The notes under the pieces were generated by a model, which was not told where the DNA came from, made no database searches, and saw only the letters and a list, made by a program, of their open reading frames with translations. Below are positions 42,363 through 57,914 of a stretch of DNA of 64,000 bases, piece by piece. The position numbers and the translations under genes were made by a program. The stretch is from Staphylococcus durrellii. GTDB lineage: Bacteria; Bacillota; Bacilli; Staphylococcales; Staphylococcaceae. The DNA lies in contig NZ_JADIIO010000001.1 of the NCBI RefSeq assembly GCF_015594545.1, forward strand, positions 682,001-746,000, read 5' to 3'. The stretch's first letter is position 1, and every line of letters starts with the position of its first letter.

Positions 42363-42463
42363 TTGCAATTTTTTGATATGGTGGTACAATAATTCTTTGT
42401 GAGCCAATAGTAGTTAATTAATAATTTAAGTATTATTGCTCAATAAAAAATATTAAAAAGTAG

Positions 42464-42492
42464 TTGACTTGGATAGCGCTATTTGATAATAT
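42464..42492 (+). promoter_or_regulatory. rRNA operon promoter P1
   Basis: TTGACT (42464-42469), 17 bases, TAATAT (42487-42492), preceded by an A/T-rich stretch that could act as an UP element. It lies in the 353-base gene-free stretch between apbC and 16S, which otherwise holds only AT-rich spacer. Confidence 0.65.
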
Positions 42493-42632
42493 AAAAAAGT
42501 CGCCAAAAACGACAAAAATTTTATTAATTTTTTTCTTGAAAGTGTAAAATTTATTCTTGATAAAATTTAAATAAGATTTTAAAATAAATAAAGTATTCTT
42601 AATTTACAAGTGAAGAAACAAATTAATTTTGA

Positions 42633-42660
42633 TTGACAAAACATTGGTTTGTATGATAAA
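42633..42660 (+). promoter_or_regulatory. rRNA operon promoter P2
   Basis: TTGACA (42633-42638), 16 bases, GATAAA (42655-42660), only about 17 bases before the mature 16S 5' end. It may be a start of transcription or part of the processed leader. Confidence 0.5.
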
Positions 42661-42676
42661 TTTGTAAGGCGAATAT

Positions 42677-44240
<1,564 letters not shown>

Positions 44241-44504
44241 ATTCGGAACATCTTCTACGAAGATGAGAGGGATAACGTAGACATATTGTATTCAGTTTTG
44301 AATGCTCATAGAGTATTCAAAGATTGTACATTGAAAACTAGATAAGTAAGTAAAAATAGATTTTACCAAGCAAAACCGAGTGAATTAGAGTTTTTAAAAG
44401 CTTGAATTCAAACTAAAATAATCGCTAGTGTTCGAAAGAACACTCACAGATTAATAACATTTTGGGTTTTGAGTTAAACATTGCGTTTGACTTAAAAACA
44501 AAAA

Positions 44505-47427
<2,923 letters not shown>

Positions 47428-47503
47428 TTTTTAAATGTTTTGATTGGTTGATTTATATTTACTTACTATCTAGTTTTGAATGTATAAATGTTATACATCA
47501 TTG

Positions 47504-47618
47504 TCTGGTGACAATGGCAAGGAGGTCACACCTGTTCCCATGCCGAACACAGAAGTTAAGCTCCTTAGCGCCGATGGTAGTCGGATTTACATCCCGCTAG
47601 AGTAGGACGTTGCCAGGC
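47504..47618 (+). rRNA. rrf: 5S ribosomal RNA
   Basis: Begins TCTGGTGACAATGGCAAGG and ends ACGTTGCCAGGC, with terminal stem complementarity and the internal CCATGCCGAACACAGAAGTTA. Length 115. Confidence 0.97.
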
Positions 47619-47629
47619 AATATTATTAT

Positions 47630-47704
47630 TCCACAGTAGCTCAGTGGTAGAGCTATCGGCTGTTAACCGATCGGTCGTAGGTTCGAGTCCTACCTGTGGA
47701 GCCA
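47630..47704 (+). tRNA. tRNA-Asn (anticodon GTT)
   Basis: Acceptor TCCACAG pairs with CTGTGGA. Anticodon GTT at 47662-47664. T-loop GGTTCGAGTCC. The 3' CCA is encoded. Confidence 0.97.
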
Positions 47705-47707
47705 TAT

Positions 47708-47779
47708 GGCCCCGTGGTCAAGCGGTTAAGACACCGCCCTTTCACGGCGGTAACACGGGTTCGAGTCCCGTCGGGGTCA
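47708..47779 (+). tRNA. tRNA-Glu (anticodon TTC)
   Basis: Acceptor GGCCCCG pairs with CGGGGTC (one G-U). Anticodon TTC at 47741-47743 in a CCGCC/GGCGG stem. The CCA end is not encoded and must be added. Confidence 0.96.
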
Positions 47780-47788
47780 TTACATATT

Positions 47789-47864
47789 GGAGAATTAGCT
47801 CAGCTGGGAGAGCATCTGCCTTACAAGCAGGGGGTCGGCGGTTCGAACCCGTCATTCTCCACCA
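47789..47864 (+). tRNA. tRNA-Val (anticodon TAC)
   Basis: Acceptor GGAGAAT pairs with ATTCTCC. Anticodon loop CTTACAA carries TAC. Encoded CCA. Confidence 0.96.
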
Positions 47865-47882
47865 TTTAAGTTTAATAAGCAC

Positions 47883-47966
47883 GGAGGGGTAGCGAAGTGG
47901 CTAAACGCGGCGGACTGTAAATCCGCTCCTTCGGGTTCGGCAGTTCGAATCTGCCCCCCTCCACCA
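47883..47966 (+). tRNA. tRNA-Tyr (anticodon GTA)
   Basis: Class II tRNA with a long variable arm (CTCCTTCGGGTTCGG region). Acceptor GGAGGGG pairs with CCCCTCC. Anticodon GTA in ACTGTAAAT. Encoded CCA. Confidence 0.96.
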
Positions 47967-47970
47967 TTAT

Positions 47971-48045
47971 TGGGCTATAGCCAAGCGGTAAGGCAACGGA
48001 CTTTGACTCCGTCACGCGCTGGTTCGAATCCAGCTAGCCCAGCCA
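47971..48045 (+). tRNA. tRNA-Gln (anticodon TTG)
   Basis: Starts TGGGCTATAGCCAAGC, with acceptor TGGGCTA/TAGCCCA. Anticodon TTG in ACTTTGACT. Encoded CCA. Confidence 0.96.
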
Positions 48046-48050
48046 TTTTT

Positions 48051-48123
48051 GAGCCATTAGCTCAGTTGGTAGAGCATCTGACTTTTAATCAGAGGGTCAG
48101 AGGTTCGAATCCTCTATGGCTCA
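48051..48123 (+). tRNA. tRNA-Lys (anticodon TTT)
   Basis: Acceptor GAGCCAT pairs with ATGGCTC. Anticodon loop CTTTTAA carries TTT. CCA is not encoded. Last gene of the rRNA-tRNA operon. Confidence 0.96.
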
Positions 48124-48128
48124 CTTGT

Positions 48129-48158
48129 AAAACACTTCTTAGGAAGTGTTTTTTTTTA
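48129..48158 (+). terminator. Terminator of the rRNA-tRNA operon
   Basis: AAAACACTTC pairs with GAAGTGTTTT around a four-base loop and is followed by a T run. Confidence 0.9.
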
Positions 48159-48348
48159 TGAATTTCTTTATACAAATTTAAACGAGATTTATGCAAGAAC
48201 TAGGACTATAATGAATGTTCAAACGTTTTAATGTTTTTATATGTAAAATCTTCTTGATGCGTTGTAATACAAGGCTTTGATTAGCTTGAAAGTTTAATCT
48301 GAATAACGTATTCTAGGATTAAAATGAATGCAAAGGGGTTTTAAATCT

Positions 48349-49251
48349 ATGAAAAACATTAATATTATTGGGGCACCATCGACATTTGGGCAAAGGAAAT
48401 TAGGGGTAAACTTTGGACCGGATGCAATAAGATACGCAGGTATAGTTGATCGTATTAGACGTATTGGTTATACAGTCGTAGATAAAGGTAATGTAAAAGT
48501 TCCTGAAATCAATTTGGACAAGTTTAATTCAGAACAAGAAGGATTAAGAAATATTGACGAAATCTTACAAGTGTCTGAAAACTTGAGTAATGCAGTGTCT
48601 GACAGTATACAAGACGGTGCCTTTCCATTAATATTAGGTGGCGATCATTCGATAGCTATTGGTTCTATTTCTGGTATAAGTAAACATTATGATAATTTAG
48701 GTGTCATTTGGTATGATGCCCATGGAGATTTAAATGTTCCTGAAGAATCACCATCAGGTAATATCCATGGCATGCCTTTAAGAATTTTAGCAGGTGATGG
48801 CGATGATAGATTAGTAAATATTTCTAATTATGCACCTAAAGTTAAACCTGAAAATATTGTTTTAATAGGTATGCGAGACTTGGACACTGGTGAGCGAGAA
48901 TATATTAAAAATAATAATATTAATACATATACAATGGCTGATATTGATAGATTAGGTATTCAACAGGTTATTAATGAATCGATTGATCATCTTAAAGATA
49001 AAACAGATGGCATTCATTTATCATTAGATGTGGACGCATTAGATCCAGTCGAAACACCTGGTACTGGAACTAGAGTTTTAGGTGGTTTGAATTATAGAGA
49101 AAGCCATTTTGCATTAGAACTTCTACATAATACTCAACTTATCACTTCAATGGATTTAGTTGAAGTTAATCCATTAATCGATAAAAATAATCATACTGCA
49201 GAACAGGCAGTTGGACTTGTAGGAAGTTTCTTTGGTGAAACTTTGCTATAG
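48349..49251 (+). CDS. rocF: Arginase
   Basis: Arginase (300 residues) splits arginine to ornithine and urea. The Mn-binding motifs are all present: [19 protein letters not shown] and [10 protein letters not shown] chose ATG 48349 ([19 protein letters not shown]), ten bases after AAAGGGG; the earlier ATG at 48328 precedes that site. It stands alone, not in a roc operon. Ornithine from it could feed SfaC/SfaD siderophore synthesis (inference). Confidence 0.95.
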   Translation: MKNINIIGAPSTFGQRKLGVNFGPDAIRYAGIVDRIRRIGYTVVDKGNVKVPEINLDKFNSEQEGLRNIDEILQVSENLSNAVSDSIQDGAFPLILGGDHSIAIGSISGISKHYDNLGVIWYDAHGDLNVPEESPSGNIHGMPLRILAGDGDDRLVNISNYAPKVKPENIVLIGMRDLDTGEREYIKNNNINTYTMADIDRLGIQQVINESIDHLKDKTDGIHLSLDVDALDPVETPGTGTRVLGGLNYRESHFALELLHNTQLITSMDLVEVNPLIDKNNHTAEQAVGLVGSFFGETLL

Positions 49252-49310
49252 TATGTTTTATGAATTACTACTTAAAGACATAACACTATAATGAATAATA
49301 TAAAATTTAA

Positions 49311-49348
49311 CTATGCCCAAATTGATATATTTGGGCATAGATTTTTTT
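49311..49348. terminator. Terminator after rocF
   Basis: A perfect 12-base stem CTATGCCCAAAT/ATTTGGGCATAG with a six-base loop, then TTTTTTT. Confidence 0.9.
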
Positions 49349-49506
49349 ACTCAGTGTAAGTGAAGGATCTAACAGTTTTCTTGAAATTTATATTTATATA
49401 CAATTCAATATCTTTTATTTTTTAGATTTATTGAGTCATAATATGACAGTATAATAGAAGATTGGTATAATGTTTACAGTGGGATTAGAATACCGGAGGA
49501 GATGTC

Positions 49507-50313
49507 ATGGATTTATCCAATTTATTTGAACATTGGAGCACCGTTAAAATTATAACGAGCGTGCTTGACTTATTAATTGTATGGTATGTACTGTATCTTC
49601 TCATAACTGTGTTTAAAGGTACAAAAGCCATTCAATTGTTAAAAGGAATACTCGTAATTGTCGTAGGACAACAGATTAGTAAAATGCTAAGTTTAACAGC
49701 AACTTCACGTTTGTTTGATTTAGTAATTCAATGGGGTGTATTAGCACTCATTGTTATTTTCCAACCAGAAATACGAAGAGCTTTAGAACAACTAGGACGA
49801 GGAAGTTTATTTAAACGTTATGCTAGTAACGTTAATAGTGATGAAAATAAATTAATTTCTGCTGTGTCGAAAGCTGTACAATATATGGCGAAAAGACGTA
49901 TTGGCGCATTAATTGTATTTGAAAAAGATACTGGATTACAAGACTACATAGAAACTGGTATACCTATGAACTCTAATATTTCACAAGAATTATTAACTAA
50001 CGTCTTTATACCTAATACACCATTGCATGATGGTGCAATGATTATTCATGATAATAAGATTGCGAGCGCTGCCTGCTATTTACCTCTTTCCGATAGTGCG
50101 AAAATAGCAAAAAGTTTAGGTACTAGACATAGAGCAGCTGTAGGTATTTCTGAAGTGTCAGACGCTTTTACAGTTGTTGTTTCTGAAGAAACTGGTTCAA
50201 TATCTGTCACATTTGATGGTAAATTAAGAAAAGATATTTCAACTGAAGCATTTGAAGAACTTCTTGCTGAACATTGGTTCGGCTCACGCTTGCAAGAGAA
50301 GGGTGTGAATTAA
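49507..50313 (+). CDS. dacA: Diadenylate cyclase DacA (CdaA)
   Basis: DacA (268 residues) makes cyclic di-AMP from two ATP. Two or three N-terminal helices anchor it. The DisA_N/DAC domain has the catalytic DGA (D175-A177) in TPLHDGAMIIHD and RHR (R207-R209) in SLGTRHRAAVGIS. CCGGAGGAGAT precedes the ATG. First gene of dacA-cdaR-glmM, the conserved Firmicute module that ties c-di-AMP to wall precursor synthesis. Confidence 0.96.
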   Translation: MDLSNLFEHWSTVKIITSVLDLLIVWYVLYLLITVFKGTKAIQLLKGILVIVVGQQISKMLSLTATSRLFDLVIQWGVLALIVIFQPEIRRALEQLGRGSLFKRYASNVNSDENKLISAVSKAVQYMAKRRIGALIVFEKDTGLQDYIETGIPMNSNISQELLTNVFIPNTPLHDGAMIIHDNKIASAACYLPLSDSAKIAKSLGTRHRAAVGISEVSDAFTVVVSEETGSISVTFDGKLRKDISTEAFEELLAEHWFGSRLQEKGVN

Positions 50314-50314
50314 T

Positions 50315-51247
50315 ATGTTAGAAAGTAAATGGGGGCTACGTCTTATAGCTTTAGCTTTGGCTGTATTTTTCTTTTTATCGGCAAATAATGTTTTTGGAAA
50401 TATGTTTAATGCGGATAAATTCAGTCAAAAGAGTACAGAGACTATTGAAAGCGTGCCAGTTGAAACCAAATATGATAATGATAAATTGTACGCGAATAAT
50501 GTACCTGGCAAAGTAGATGTAGATATATCTGGCCCACAATCGCAAGTTTTAAAGGCAGAAAATGGTCAAAATATAAAAGTATCACTGGATTTATCTGGTG
50601 CTAAAGCTGGCAAACATACAGCTCAATATAAAGTGAGTGGTTTAAGTAAAGATATTGATTACAAAGTTAAACCAAAAGAAGCAACTATCAATCTTGAGGA
50701 AAAAGTTACAAAAGAGATTAAAGTTGATCCAGACGTAAGTATAGATAATATCGATTCAGACTATATGATAGCCAGTCAAAGTGTATCACCTGAAAAAGTA
50801 AAAGTGACTGGTGGACAAACTCAAATCGATAAAATTGCTTATTTAAAAGCGCATTACAAAAATAAGAGCAAAATTGCTAAAAATACGACAGATTTAGCTA
50901 ACATTACAGCATTTGATAGAAACCTAAATAAATTAAACGTTTCAATTCGACCTGATGAAGTCAATTTAACGACTAAGGTTAAACCTTATAGTAAAAAGGT
51001 TAAAATAAAAACGAAAACCACAGGCTCTTTAGCTAATGGTAAAGATTTAGACACTATTAAATTGGATAAAGATGAAGTAGAAATTTTTGGTAATAGAGAA
51101 GATTTACAAAATATTGACTCTATCACTGGTGAGGTTAATCTAGATGATATTTCCGATACTACTGACAGAGATGTATATTTTAAACCACCTAAAAAAATAT
51201 CCAAAGTCCAACCCGATAATACAACTGCGAAAGTTACAGTTAAATAA
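50315..51247 (+). CDS. cdaR: DacA regulator CdaR (YbbR)
   Basis: CdaR (310 residues) has one N-terminal membrane helix (about 7-24) and an extracellular part made of YbbR repeats, with related segments near residues 50-110, 115-200 and 205-300 (for example VDVDISGPQSQVLK and VEIFGNREDLQNI). It modulates DacA. It starts two bases after dacA, with AAGGGTGTG as its binding site. Confidence 0.94.
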   Translation: MLESKWGLRLIALALAVFFFLSANNVFGNMFNADKFSQKSTETIESVPVETKYDNDKLYANNVPGKVDVDISGPQSQVLKAENGQNIKVSLDLSGAKAGKHTAQYKVSGLSKDIDYKVKPKEATINLEEKVTKEIKVDPDVSIDNIDSDYMIASQSVSPEKVKVTGGQTQIDKIAYLKAHYKNKSKIAKNTTDLANITAFDRNLNKLNVSIRPDEVNLTTKVKPYSKKVKIKTKTTGSLANGKDLDTIKLDKDEVEIFGNREDLQNIDSITGEVNLDDISDTTDRDVYFKPPKKISKVQPDNTTAKVTVK

Positions 51248-51277
51248 TAGGAATATAGAGCAAAAGGAGATATTATA

Positions 51278-52633
51278 ATGGCAAAATATTTTGGTACAGA
51301 CGGAGTTAGAGGTGTAGCTAATAAAGAGTTGACTCCCGAACTCGCATTCAAACTAGGGCGCTATGGTGGCTATGTTTTAGCACACAATAAAGGGCAAAAA
51401 CACCCTAAAGTTTTAGTAGGTAGAGATACAAGAGTTTCAGGAGAAATGTTAGAATCAGCTTTAATCGCAGGTCTTACATCAATTGGTGCAGAAGTTATGC
51501 GATTAGGTGTAATATCAACACCAGGTGTAGCATACTTAACACGTGAAATGGAAGCAAGCTTAGGTGTTATGATATCAGCATCACATAATCCTGTAGCCGA
51601 TAATGGTATAAAATTCTTTGGGTCAGATGGTTTTAAATTATCTGATGATCAAGAAAATGAAATTGAAGAATTGTTAGATCAAGGGAACCCTAATTTACCT
51701 AGACCAGTAGGTGAAGATATTGTTCATTGTTCTGACTACTTTGAAGGTTCTCAAAAATATATAAGTTACTTGAAATCAACTGTAGACGTTGATTTAGATG
51801 GTATGAAAATAGCTTTAGATGGTGCAAACGGATCTACGTCATCACTAGCACCTTTCTTATTTGGGGACCTAGAAGCTAACACAGTAACGGTAGGTTGTAA
51901 CCCTGATGGTTATAATATTAATGAAGGTGTAGGTTCTACGCATCCAGAAACTTTAAGTAAAACAGTTGTCGAATCTGAAGCTGACTTTGGTTTAGCATTC
52001 GATGGAGATGGTGACCGTCTTATCGCAGTTGATGAAGAAGGGAATATCGTTGATGGTGACCAAATTATGTTTATTATTGGTCAAGCCATGGCTAAAAATC
52101 AAGAATTGAATAATAATATGATTGTATCTACTGTGATGAGTAACTTAGGTTTCTATAAAGCATTAGAAAATGAAGGAATTCAATCTAATAAGACTAAAGT
52201 AGGCGATCGCTACGTAGTGGAAGAAATGAGAAGAGGAAATTACAATCTTGGCGGAGAACAATCTGGCCATATTGTACTTATGGACTATAACACTACTGGT
52301 GACGGTTTATTAACAGGGGTACAGTTGGCTTCCATAATAAAAATGACTGGTAAAAAACTAAGTCAATTAGCATCTCAAATGAAAAAATACCCTCAATCAT
52401 TGGTCAATGTTCGTGTAACTGACAAATATAGAGTAGAAGAAAATATCGATGTACAAGAAGTTATGACAAAAGTGGAAGTTGAAATGAATGGTGAAGGTCG
52501 TATTTTAGTTAGACCTTCTGGGACAGAGCCACTTGTTCGTGTAATGGTTGAAGCGGTAACAGACGAAGATGCGCAACGTTATGCTCAAACTATCGCTGAT
52601 GTTGTTCAAGATAAGATGGGCTTAGATAAATAA
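51278..52633 (+). CDS. glmM: Phosphoglucosamine mutase GlmM
   Basis: GlmM (451 residues) converts glucosamine-6-phosphate to glucosamine-1-phosphate for UDP-GlcNAc. The active-site phosphoserine is S102 in [10 protein letters not shown]. The magnesium loop is DGDGDR and the C-terminal phosphate-binding loop [21 protein letters not shown] precedes the ATG. GlmM also binds and inhibits DacA in several Firmicutes, so its place in this operon is functional. Confidence 0.97.
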   Translation: MAKYFGTDGVRGVANKELTPELAFKLGRYGGYVLAHNKGQKHPKVLVGRDTRVSGEMLESALIAGLTSIGAEVMRLGVISTPGVAYLTREMEASLGVMISASHNPVADNGIKFFGSDGFKLSDDQENEIEELLDQGNPNLPRPVGEDIVHCSDYFEGSQKYISYLKSTVDVDLDGMKIALDGANGSTSSLAPFLFGDLEANTVTVGCNPDGYNINEGVGSTHPETLSKTVVESEADFGLAFDGDGDRLIAVDEEGNIVDGDQIMFIIGQAMAKNQELNNNMIVSTVMSNLGFYKALENEGIQSNKTKVGDRYVVEEMRRGNYNLGGEQSGHIVLMDYNTTGDGLLTGVQLASIIKMTGKKLSQLASQMKKYPQSLVNVRVTDKYRVEENIDVQEVMTKVEVEMNGEGRILVRPSGTEPLVRVMVEAVTDEDAQRYAQTIADVVQDKMGLDK

Positions 52634-52679
52634 AACATAAAAAAGAACGACGATATTTATCGTCGTTCTTTTTTATGTT
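52634..52679. terminator. Bidirectional terminator between glmM and mtlD
   Basis: A perfect palindrome with core AAGAACGACGATA and its complement, A run before and T run after. It serves convergent glmM and mtlD, whose stop codon lies at its edge. Confidence 0.92.
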
Positions 52680-53781
52680 ATAACACTTTATATGCATCAA
52701 CAATTTCAGAAGTCAGTTGTTGATCTGTATTAGCATAATCTTGTAAAAATGAAGCAATACCTTTTTGTGCGATGTATTCATTTTTCTCCACCGTTTCTTG
52801 GTCATTATTATCATCATATTTTAATAATAATGCTGCTAATTTAACTAAAGCGTCATGTTTTAAATTATGTTGATATAAATAGTTTAATGGCTTCATTATT
52901 CGATCTTGAGGACCAATTTTGCGCACAGTACCACGACCAACACGAGTGACTGCATCTGATAAATTAGGGTTTTCAAAACGAACTATTATTTTATCGACGT
53001 ATTGTGTTTGTTGCTGTTCTGTAAAATTAAATTCTTTAGTAATATAAGCACTTGTTTCAGCTAATACTGAACGTAATCCTTCTTTAACGTTAGTATCTTT
53101 AACGGCATCTAAAATAGTAGGTAATTGATGGTATCTACCTGCATATGCAAGGAATGCGTGTCCTGTATTAACAGTCAATAACTTTCTTTCAATATATGGC
53201 GTTAAATCATCTACATATTTAATATGGTCTAGTTCAGGACCGTACCAAGCATCTTTTTCAATTACCCATTCAAAGAAAGGTTCTACGATAACGTCTAAAA
53301 TATTATCATTTGATTGCATTGGTACAATACGATCGACTGCTGAATTAGCAAAATGAATATGTTCCCCTAAAGGCCCTGTAATATCTAAAATAGCTTTTTT
53401 TAGCGTATTTGTCGCCATAATTGCATTTTCACATGCAACGATATTAACTGGCGTCTCTTTTTCTTTTAAATAAGGCGCAAAAGATTTAGCGATGATAGGT
53501 AAAATATTAACGCCAACAGCAGTAGTAATTAAATCAGCTTCTAAAACTGCTTGTTTCAAAGCTTCAGAAGGTTCACCAGAAAATATAGCGTCAACATTAT
53601 GAACTCTTGTAGTTGTGCGGTCTTGATCAGCTAGAATTACATCATATTTATGTTCTTGATCTAATGCATTGATTATTTCGTTATTTACGTCTGCAAAAGT
53701 TACTTTAACATCATTATCAGCTAAAATATAACCAATAAATCCTCTACCAATGTTACCAGCACCGAAATGAAGAGCTTTCAT
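52678..53781 (-). CDS. mtlD: Mannitol-1-phosphate 5-dehydrogenase
   Basis: MtlD (367 residues) oxidises mannitol-1-phosphate to fructose-6-phosphate with NAD. The Rossmann motif [11 protein letters not shown] is at residues 7-17 and the catalytic region includes [16 protein letters not shown]. Its start overlaps the mtlF stop by one base. Last gene of mtlA-mtlR-mtlF-mtlD. Confidence 0.95.
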   Translation of the reverse strand: MKALHFGAGNIGRGFIGYILADNDVKVTFADVNNEIINALDQEHKYDVILADQDRTTTRVHNVDAIFSGEPSEALKQAVLEADLITTAVGVNILPIIAKSFAPYLKEKETPVNIVACENAIMATNTLKKAILDITGPLGEHIHFANSAVDRIVPMQSNDNILDVIVEPFFEWVIEKDAWYGPELDHIKYVDDLTPYIERKLLTVNTGHAFLAYAGRYHQLPTILDAVKDTNVKEGLRSVLAETSAYITKEFNFTEQQQTQYVDKIIVRFENPNLSDAVTRVGRGTVRKIGPQDRIMKPLNYLYQHNLKHDALVKLAALLLKYDDNNDQETVEKNEYIAQKGIASFLQDYANTDQQLTSEIVDAYKVL

Positions 53782-54215
53782 TATGCTTCAGCCTCCTCGA
53801 AGACTTGCTTGATTTCTTCAGCAGATTTAGCGTTAATAATACGTTCAACGTTTTCTTCTTCACTAAATGTAATCGCGATTTGAGATAATAAGTCTAGATG
53901 TTCGCCATCTTTACCTGCAATACCTACAACTACATTAACTTCTTCTCCATCCCAATCGATACCTTCTGGAATTTGTAATAATGTTAATCCAGACTGTAAA
54001 ACACTCGTTTTAGCTTCATCTGTACCATGTGGTATAGCTAAGCCGTTACCCATAAATGTAGATACTACTTCTTCACGGTCTTTCATTGCTTGAATATAAT
54101 CTTCAGTTACTGCACCTGCAGATACAAGGGTATGTCCTGCTTTTTCAATTGCTTCGTCTCTAGTCTTAACAGATGCATTAATAAATATGTTCTCATTACT
54201 AAATAATTCAGTCAT
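53781..54215 (-). CDS. mtlF: Mannitol PTS component EIIA
   Basis: A 144-residue EIIA of the mannitol/fructose class. The phosphorylated histidine is H63 in [12 protein letters not shown]. It passes phosphate from HPr to the EIIB domain of MtlA. It overlaps the mtlR end by eight bases. Confidence 0.94.
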   Translation of the reverse strand: MTELFSNENIFINASVKTRDEAIEKAGHTLVSAGAVTEDYIQAMKDREEVVSTFMGNGLAIPHGTDEAKTSVLQSGLTLLQIPEGIDWDGEEVNVVVGIAGKDGEHLDLLSQIAITFSEEENVERIINAKSAEEIKQVFEEAEA

Positions 54216-56262
54216 TAGTATTCACTCCATTTTGTAATTTAGTTTGTAATTGTTGAAGATAACTATGCTTCAAAATATTTGTAAGCTGTTCTGGATGTGA
54301 CATTAAGTCAGTTAAATTATCAAGGTGATTCACTAACTCGCTTGAGAAATTACTGACGATGCGAGCAGAAATTTCATCTTCAGGAACAAATATACTTAAT
54401 AAATATTGAATTGCATGTGAGTCATTTTGATTATTCATAAAGCTGATTGGGTCATTTAAAATAGATACAAGTATAAATGGTTTTAATATCATATCATTTT
54501 TTAAATGAGGTATTGCTAGAGGATAGGGCTCTAATACAAAGTTTTGTTCCAATGCACGGCGATGAATTAAATCAGCGAATGACTTTTTATTGGTTATTAC
54601 TTTGTGATCATACAAATACTTAGTTAAATATTTCGTCCAGTTTTTAGTATCTGTATAATCAATATAAACCGAATCAATGAGCTCTAAACCTTTACGCATG
54701 TAATTTAAAATACTTTCTTGATTAATAGTATTAATAGTTAAATCATTTTGAGTATTCTCTTTAGTTGTATTTTGAGGTCTCGAAACATTTATAAAGGCTG
54801 AGACATGATTGATATCAGCTTCAGGTAACAGGGGATTAACTGTAAGGTATGGTTCAGTTATATCCAAATCAACTGTTGAAATAATAGCATCATAATGATT
54901 TAAAGTAATATTTGTTAAATCCCCAACCGAAGCTTGAGTCGTATCGGTAATTTTAGTAAAGGTTTGTTGTAACCTTGTGGCAAGTATTTGACTGGTGCCG
55001 ATACCACTGCTACACACGACTAATGCATGAAAGGGAGCATCATTATGTCTTTGTATAGCGCCGCCAAAATGTAATACAATAAAACCTATTTCACTGTCTG
55101 GAAATTCGAAGTTTGGCCAAACTTGGCGTAAACTATTCTTTACCGTTCCGAAAAGTATTGGATAATCTTGTTTAATCATTTCAGTTAACGGGTTGTAAGT
55201 TTCAATATTTGAATTTAGCCTATTAATTGCTGGTACAATGTGAAGTTTTAATCCTTCACTTAATGTTTCTCTGTTGTTAAATGAAAAGTTTGTCGACTGA
55301 CTCACAAGATTTATAAAGTAATCAATTTTCTCTAGTTCTTCTTTATCATCCTTAAATATGTCTTCCGAGTCTTTACGTTTGGCTCCTCGTAAATGAATCG
55401 ATATAAAAGCAATTTCTGCTTGGTTAAATGCTACCCCATAAATATGTTCTAAATGATGACTTAACGCAGTAGCTATATCATGTTCATAAGTACTTTTAAC
55501 ATCATCATATATATCATTATTTAATGTTACATATTCGCCCTTTAGCATACGTTCAATACTTAATACGATATGAACTGTTAATGTTAAGTAACTTGATTCT
55601 GTCAAAGAGTATGGTAGGCGATCTAAATGGTCCATTAAAATACGTTCAACTTGGAATATTTTATCCATATCCACCATTGAAAGTTGGTTTTGATTAATAG
55701 ATTGATACACAAAATGATTTTCGATTACAGAATAAACACTTGTACTATTGAGATTGTTAACCATAAGTTGGCTTAATAATTCACGTTTTTTAGATTCGGC
55801 ACCTTTTAAGTGAATACCTTCACCACGTTTTTTGAGTAACGTTAACTGGTATTTTTCAAGTTCTTGAGATAATTCTTCTAATAGTTTTGTTAATGTTTGA
55901 ATCGAAACACCGATTTCTTGTGCTAGACTATATTGTTTAATTGATTCATCGCTTTGAATTAACGCATATAAAATAATAACTTTTTGTTCTTCTTGAGATA
56001 AGTCTACAGTGGATTGTTGGTACAAATATTGTCTTAAATTATTAATTTGCTGTTTATTTCCTTCTAATTGAATCCCTTTTTTAGATACTCGACTTAGAGT
56101 TAAACCGAATTGTTGTAGTGAGGTTTCTACTGATTTTAATTCCCTATGAATAGTACGAGAGGATACAGCTAAGTTCTGAGCAATATCATAAATAGTGACA
56201 AATTGACCGTAATATTTAATTAGCATGTCAATAATATCTTTTTCACGTGTACTCAATAACAT
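54208..56262 (-). CDS. mtlR: Mannitol operon transcriptional activator MtlR
   Basis: MtlR (684 residues) has the full domain set: N-terminal DeoR/Mga-type helix-turn-helix (about 1-90), two PRD domains (about 200-400) with conserved histidines, an EIIB(Gat)-like domain with [17 protein letters not shown], and a C-terminal EIIA(Mtl)-like domain with LAIPHLK. PTS phosphorylation of these sites controls activity. It lies between mtlA and mtlF. It is a DNA-binding activator rather than an RNA-binding antiterminator. Confidence 0.93.
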   Translation of the reverse strand: MLLSTREKDIIDMLIKYYGQFVTIYDIAQNLAVSSRTIHRELKSVETSLQQFGLTLSRVSKKGIQLEGNKQQINNLRQYLYQQSTVDLSQEEQKVIILYALIQSDESIKQYSLAQEIGVSIQTLTKLLEELSQELEKYQLTLLKKRGEGIHLKGAESKKRELLSQLMVNNLNSTSVYSVIENHFVYQSINQNQLSMVDMDKIFQVERILMDHLDRLPYSLTESSYLTLTVHIVLSIERMLKGEYVTLNNDIYDDVKSTYEHDIATALSHHLEHIYGVAFNQAEIAFISIHLRGAKRKDSEDIFKDDKEELEKIDYFINLVSQSTNFSFNNRETLSEGLKLHIVPAINRLNSNIETYNPLTEMIKQDYPILFGTVKNSLRQVWPNFEFPDSEIGFIVLHFGGAIQRHNDAPFHALVVCSSGIGTSQILATRLQQTFTKITDTTQASVGDLTNITLNHYDAIISTVDLDITEPYLTVNPLLPEADINHVSAFINVSRPQNTTKENTQNDLTINTINQESILNYMRKGLELIDSVYIDYTDTKNWTKYLTKYLYDHKVITNKKSFADLIHRRALEQNFVLEPYPLAIPHLKNDMILKPFILVSILNDPISFMNNQNDSHAIQYLLSIFVPEDEISARIVSNFSSELVNHLDNLTDLMSHPEQLTNILKHSYLQQLQTKLQNGVNTND

Positions 56263-56295
56263 AGTCGTATCCTCCAGTAGGCTTACATGTATTAA

Positions 56296-57831
56296 TTAAT
56301 TTTGTTCGTTTTTAAGATTTTCTAATAATTCGTCATATCTAGGTGAATTTAAGAAGTTATCCACTGAAATATGAATAGCATTTGGCACTTGTTTGATTGC
56401 TCTATCTGTAAGTTTTTTCTGTGTGATTACAAGTTGAGCATCTTTAGATAATTGGTTTATAGCGGTGTTTGTAACATCAACGTCTTGAATACCTGCTTTT
56501 TTAAACTTGTTACGTAACATACTAGCACCCATTGCACTTGAACCCATGCCTGCATCACATGCGAAGATAACGTGGTTAACTTTAGAGTAGTCATGGGCGT
56601 CAACATTTTCAGTATCATAATTATCTAATAAATCTTCTTCAGATTCAGTTTCGTTATTATCTTCAGTTTGAGTTGCAGTACCTGTTGCTGTACTATCACT
56701 TTCACTTTGGGATAATTTAGAAGAAACGTTAGATTTTTTACCTTTTGTTTGTTCCATTTGTGCTGTAGCACTTTCTAAATCTTGTTTTGGTTCTTTCGTA
56801 AATCTTAATATTAATGATGATACTATAAATGATACTAATGCTGCTAAGCATACGCCTAGTAACATGTATAATAATTCGCCCTTAGGAGCGTTTAATATAT
56901 AGACTATAAATGATCCTGGTGATGCTGGGCTCTTGAATCCAAAGTCAAACATTGAGAATGTTGCTACACCTGTCATACCACCTAAAATTACTGCGATGAA
57001 CAATAAAGGACGCATTAATACGTAAGGGAAGTATATCTCATGGATACCACCAAGGAAGTGAATGATACCAGCACCATATGATGTTGCTTTTGCAGTGCCT
57101 TTACCAAATATCATATAAGCAACTAAGACACCAAGACCTGGGCCAGGATTTGATTCTATTGTATATAAGATAGATTGGCCGGCATGAGCAGATTGTTCTG
57201 CACCAAGTGGTGTAAATACACCATGATTGATCGCATTATTTAAGAATACGATTTTAGCAGGTTCAACAATAATACTTACAATTGGCAGCAAGTGAGCGTG
57301 AACTAAAAATTCTACTGCTACTGATAAAATGTGCATAATAAATTTCATGATTGGAGCTAATAATTCGAAACCTAAAATGGTCATAATAAAACCTAAAATA
57401 CCAGCAGAGAAGTTATTGAATAACATTTCGAAACCTTGAGGTGTTCTAGGTTGAATAAATTCATCAGTTTTTTTCATTAACCAACCAACTAGGGGACCCA
57501 TAATCATAGCGCCTAGTAACATTGGAGTATCTGGTAGTGCTACGATGACACCCATAGTTGCAACCGCAGCTATAATACCTCCGCGCATTTCATGGATTAG
57601 ACGCCCACCACTATAAGCAATTAGTAATGGGATTAAATACGAAATCATCGGAGTAGCTAATTGTGATAAATCTTTATTTGGAAACCAACCATTATCGATA
57701 AAGATTGCGGCGATAAACCCCCAAGCGATAAAAGCACCAATGTTTGGCATAATCATACTACTTAGAAAAGAACCAAATGCTTGAACTTTACGACCAATAC
57801 CTTTTTTCTCTTCAGCCTGAGATTGTGACAT
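56296..57831 (-). CDS. mtlA: Mannitol PTS component EIICB
   Basis: MtlA (511 residues) transports and phosphorylates mannitol. The EIIC membrane domain (about 15-345) has several helices and GGIHEIYFPYVLMRP. A Ser/Thr/Glu-rich linker (about 350-415) leads to the EIIB domain with the phosphocysteine C425 in VIFACDAGMGSS. I chose ATG 57831, preceded by AGAGGTG; the open frame extends 30 codons upstream across the promoter. First gene of the operon. Confidence 0.95.
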   Translation of the reverse strand: MSQSQAEEKKGIGRKVQAFGSFLSSMIMPNIGAFIAWGFIAAIFIDNGWFPNKDLSQLATPMISYLIPLLIAYSGGRLIHEMRGGIIAAVATMGVIVALPDTPMLLGAMIMGPLVGWLMKKTDEFIQPRTPQGFEMLFNNFSAGILGFIMTILGFELLAPIMKFIMHILSVAVEFLVHAHLLPIVSIIVEPAKIVFLNNAINHGVFTPLGAEQSAHAGQSILYTIESNPGPGLGVLVAYMIFGKGTAKATSYGAGIIHFLGGIHEIYFPYVLMRPLLFIAVILGGMTGVATFSMFDFGFKSPASPGSFIVYILNAPKGELLYMLLGVCLAALVSFIVSSLILRFTKEPKQDLESATAQMEQTKGKKSNVSSKLSQSESDSTATGTATQTEDNNETESEEDLLDNYDTENVDAHDYSKVNHVIFACDAGMGSSAMGASMLRNKFKKAGIQDVDVTNTAINQLSKDAQLVITQKKLTDRAIKQVPNAIHISVDNFLNSPRYDELLENLKNEQN

Positions 57832-57869
57832 AAATTGCACCTCTTTATAAATATATTTGTTACCTTTAT

Positions 57870-57883
57870 TGTAAGTGTTTTCA
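57870..57883 (-). promoter_or_regulatory. cre site (CcpA) at the mtlA promoter
   Basis: TGTAAGTGTTTTCA matches the cre consensus TGWAANCGNTNWCA at all but one defined position. It lies beside the -10 TATAAT (complement of 57884-57889) at the expected start of transcription, about 40-50 bases before mtlA. Confidence 0.75.
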
Positions 57884-57914
57884 ATTATATATCCAATATT
57901 TACTAAAAGTAAAT

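Noticed and set aside
47644-48161. Two open frames across the tRNA cluster
   Set aside because: Every base of the frames is explained by tRNA genes and short spacers.
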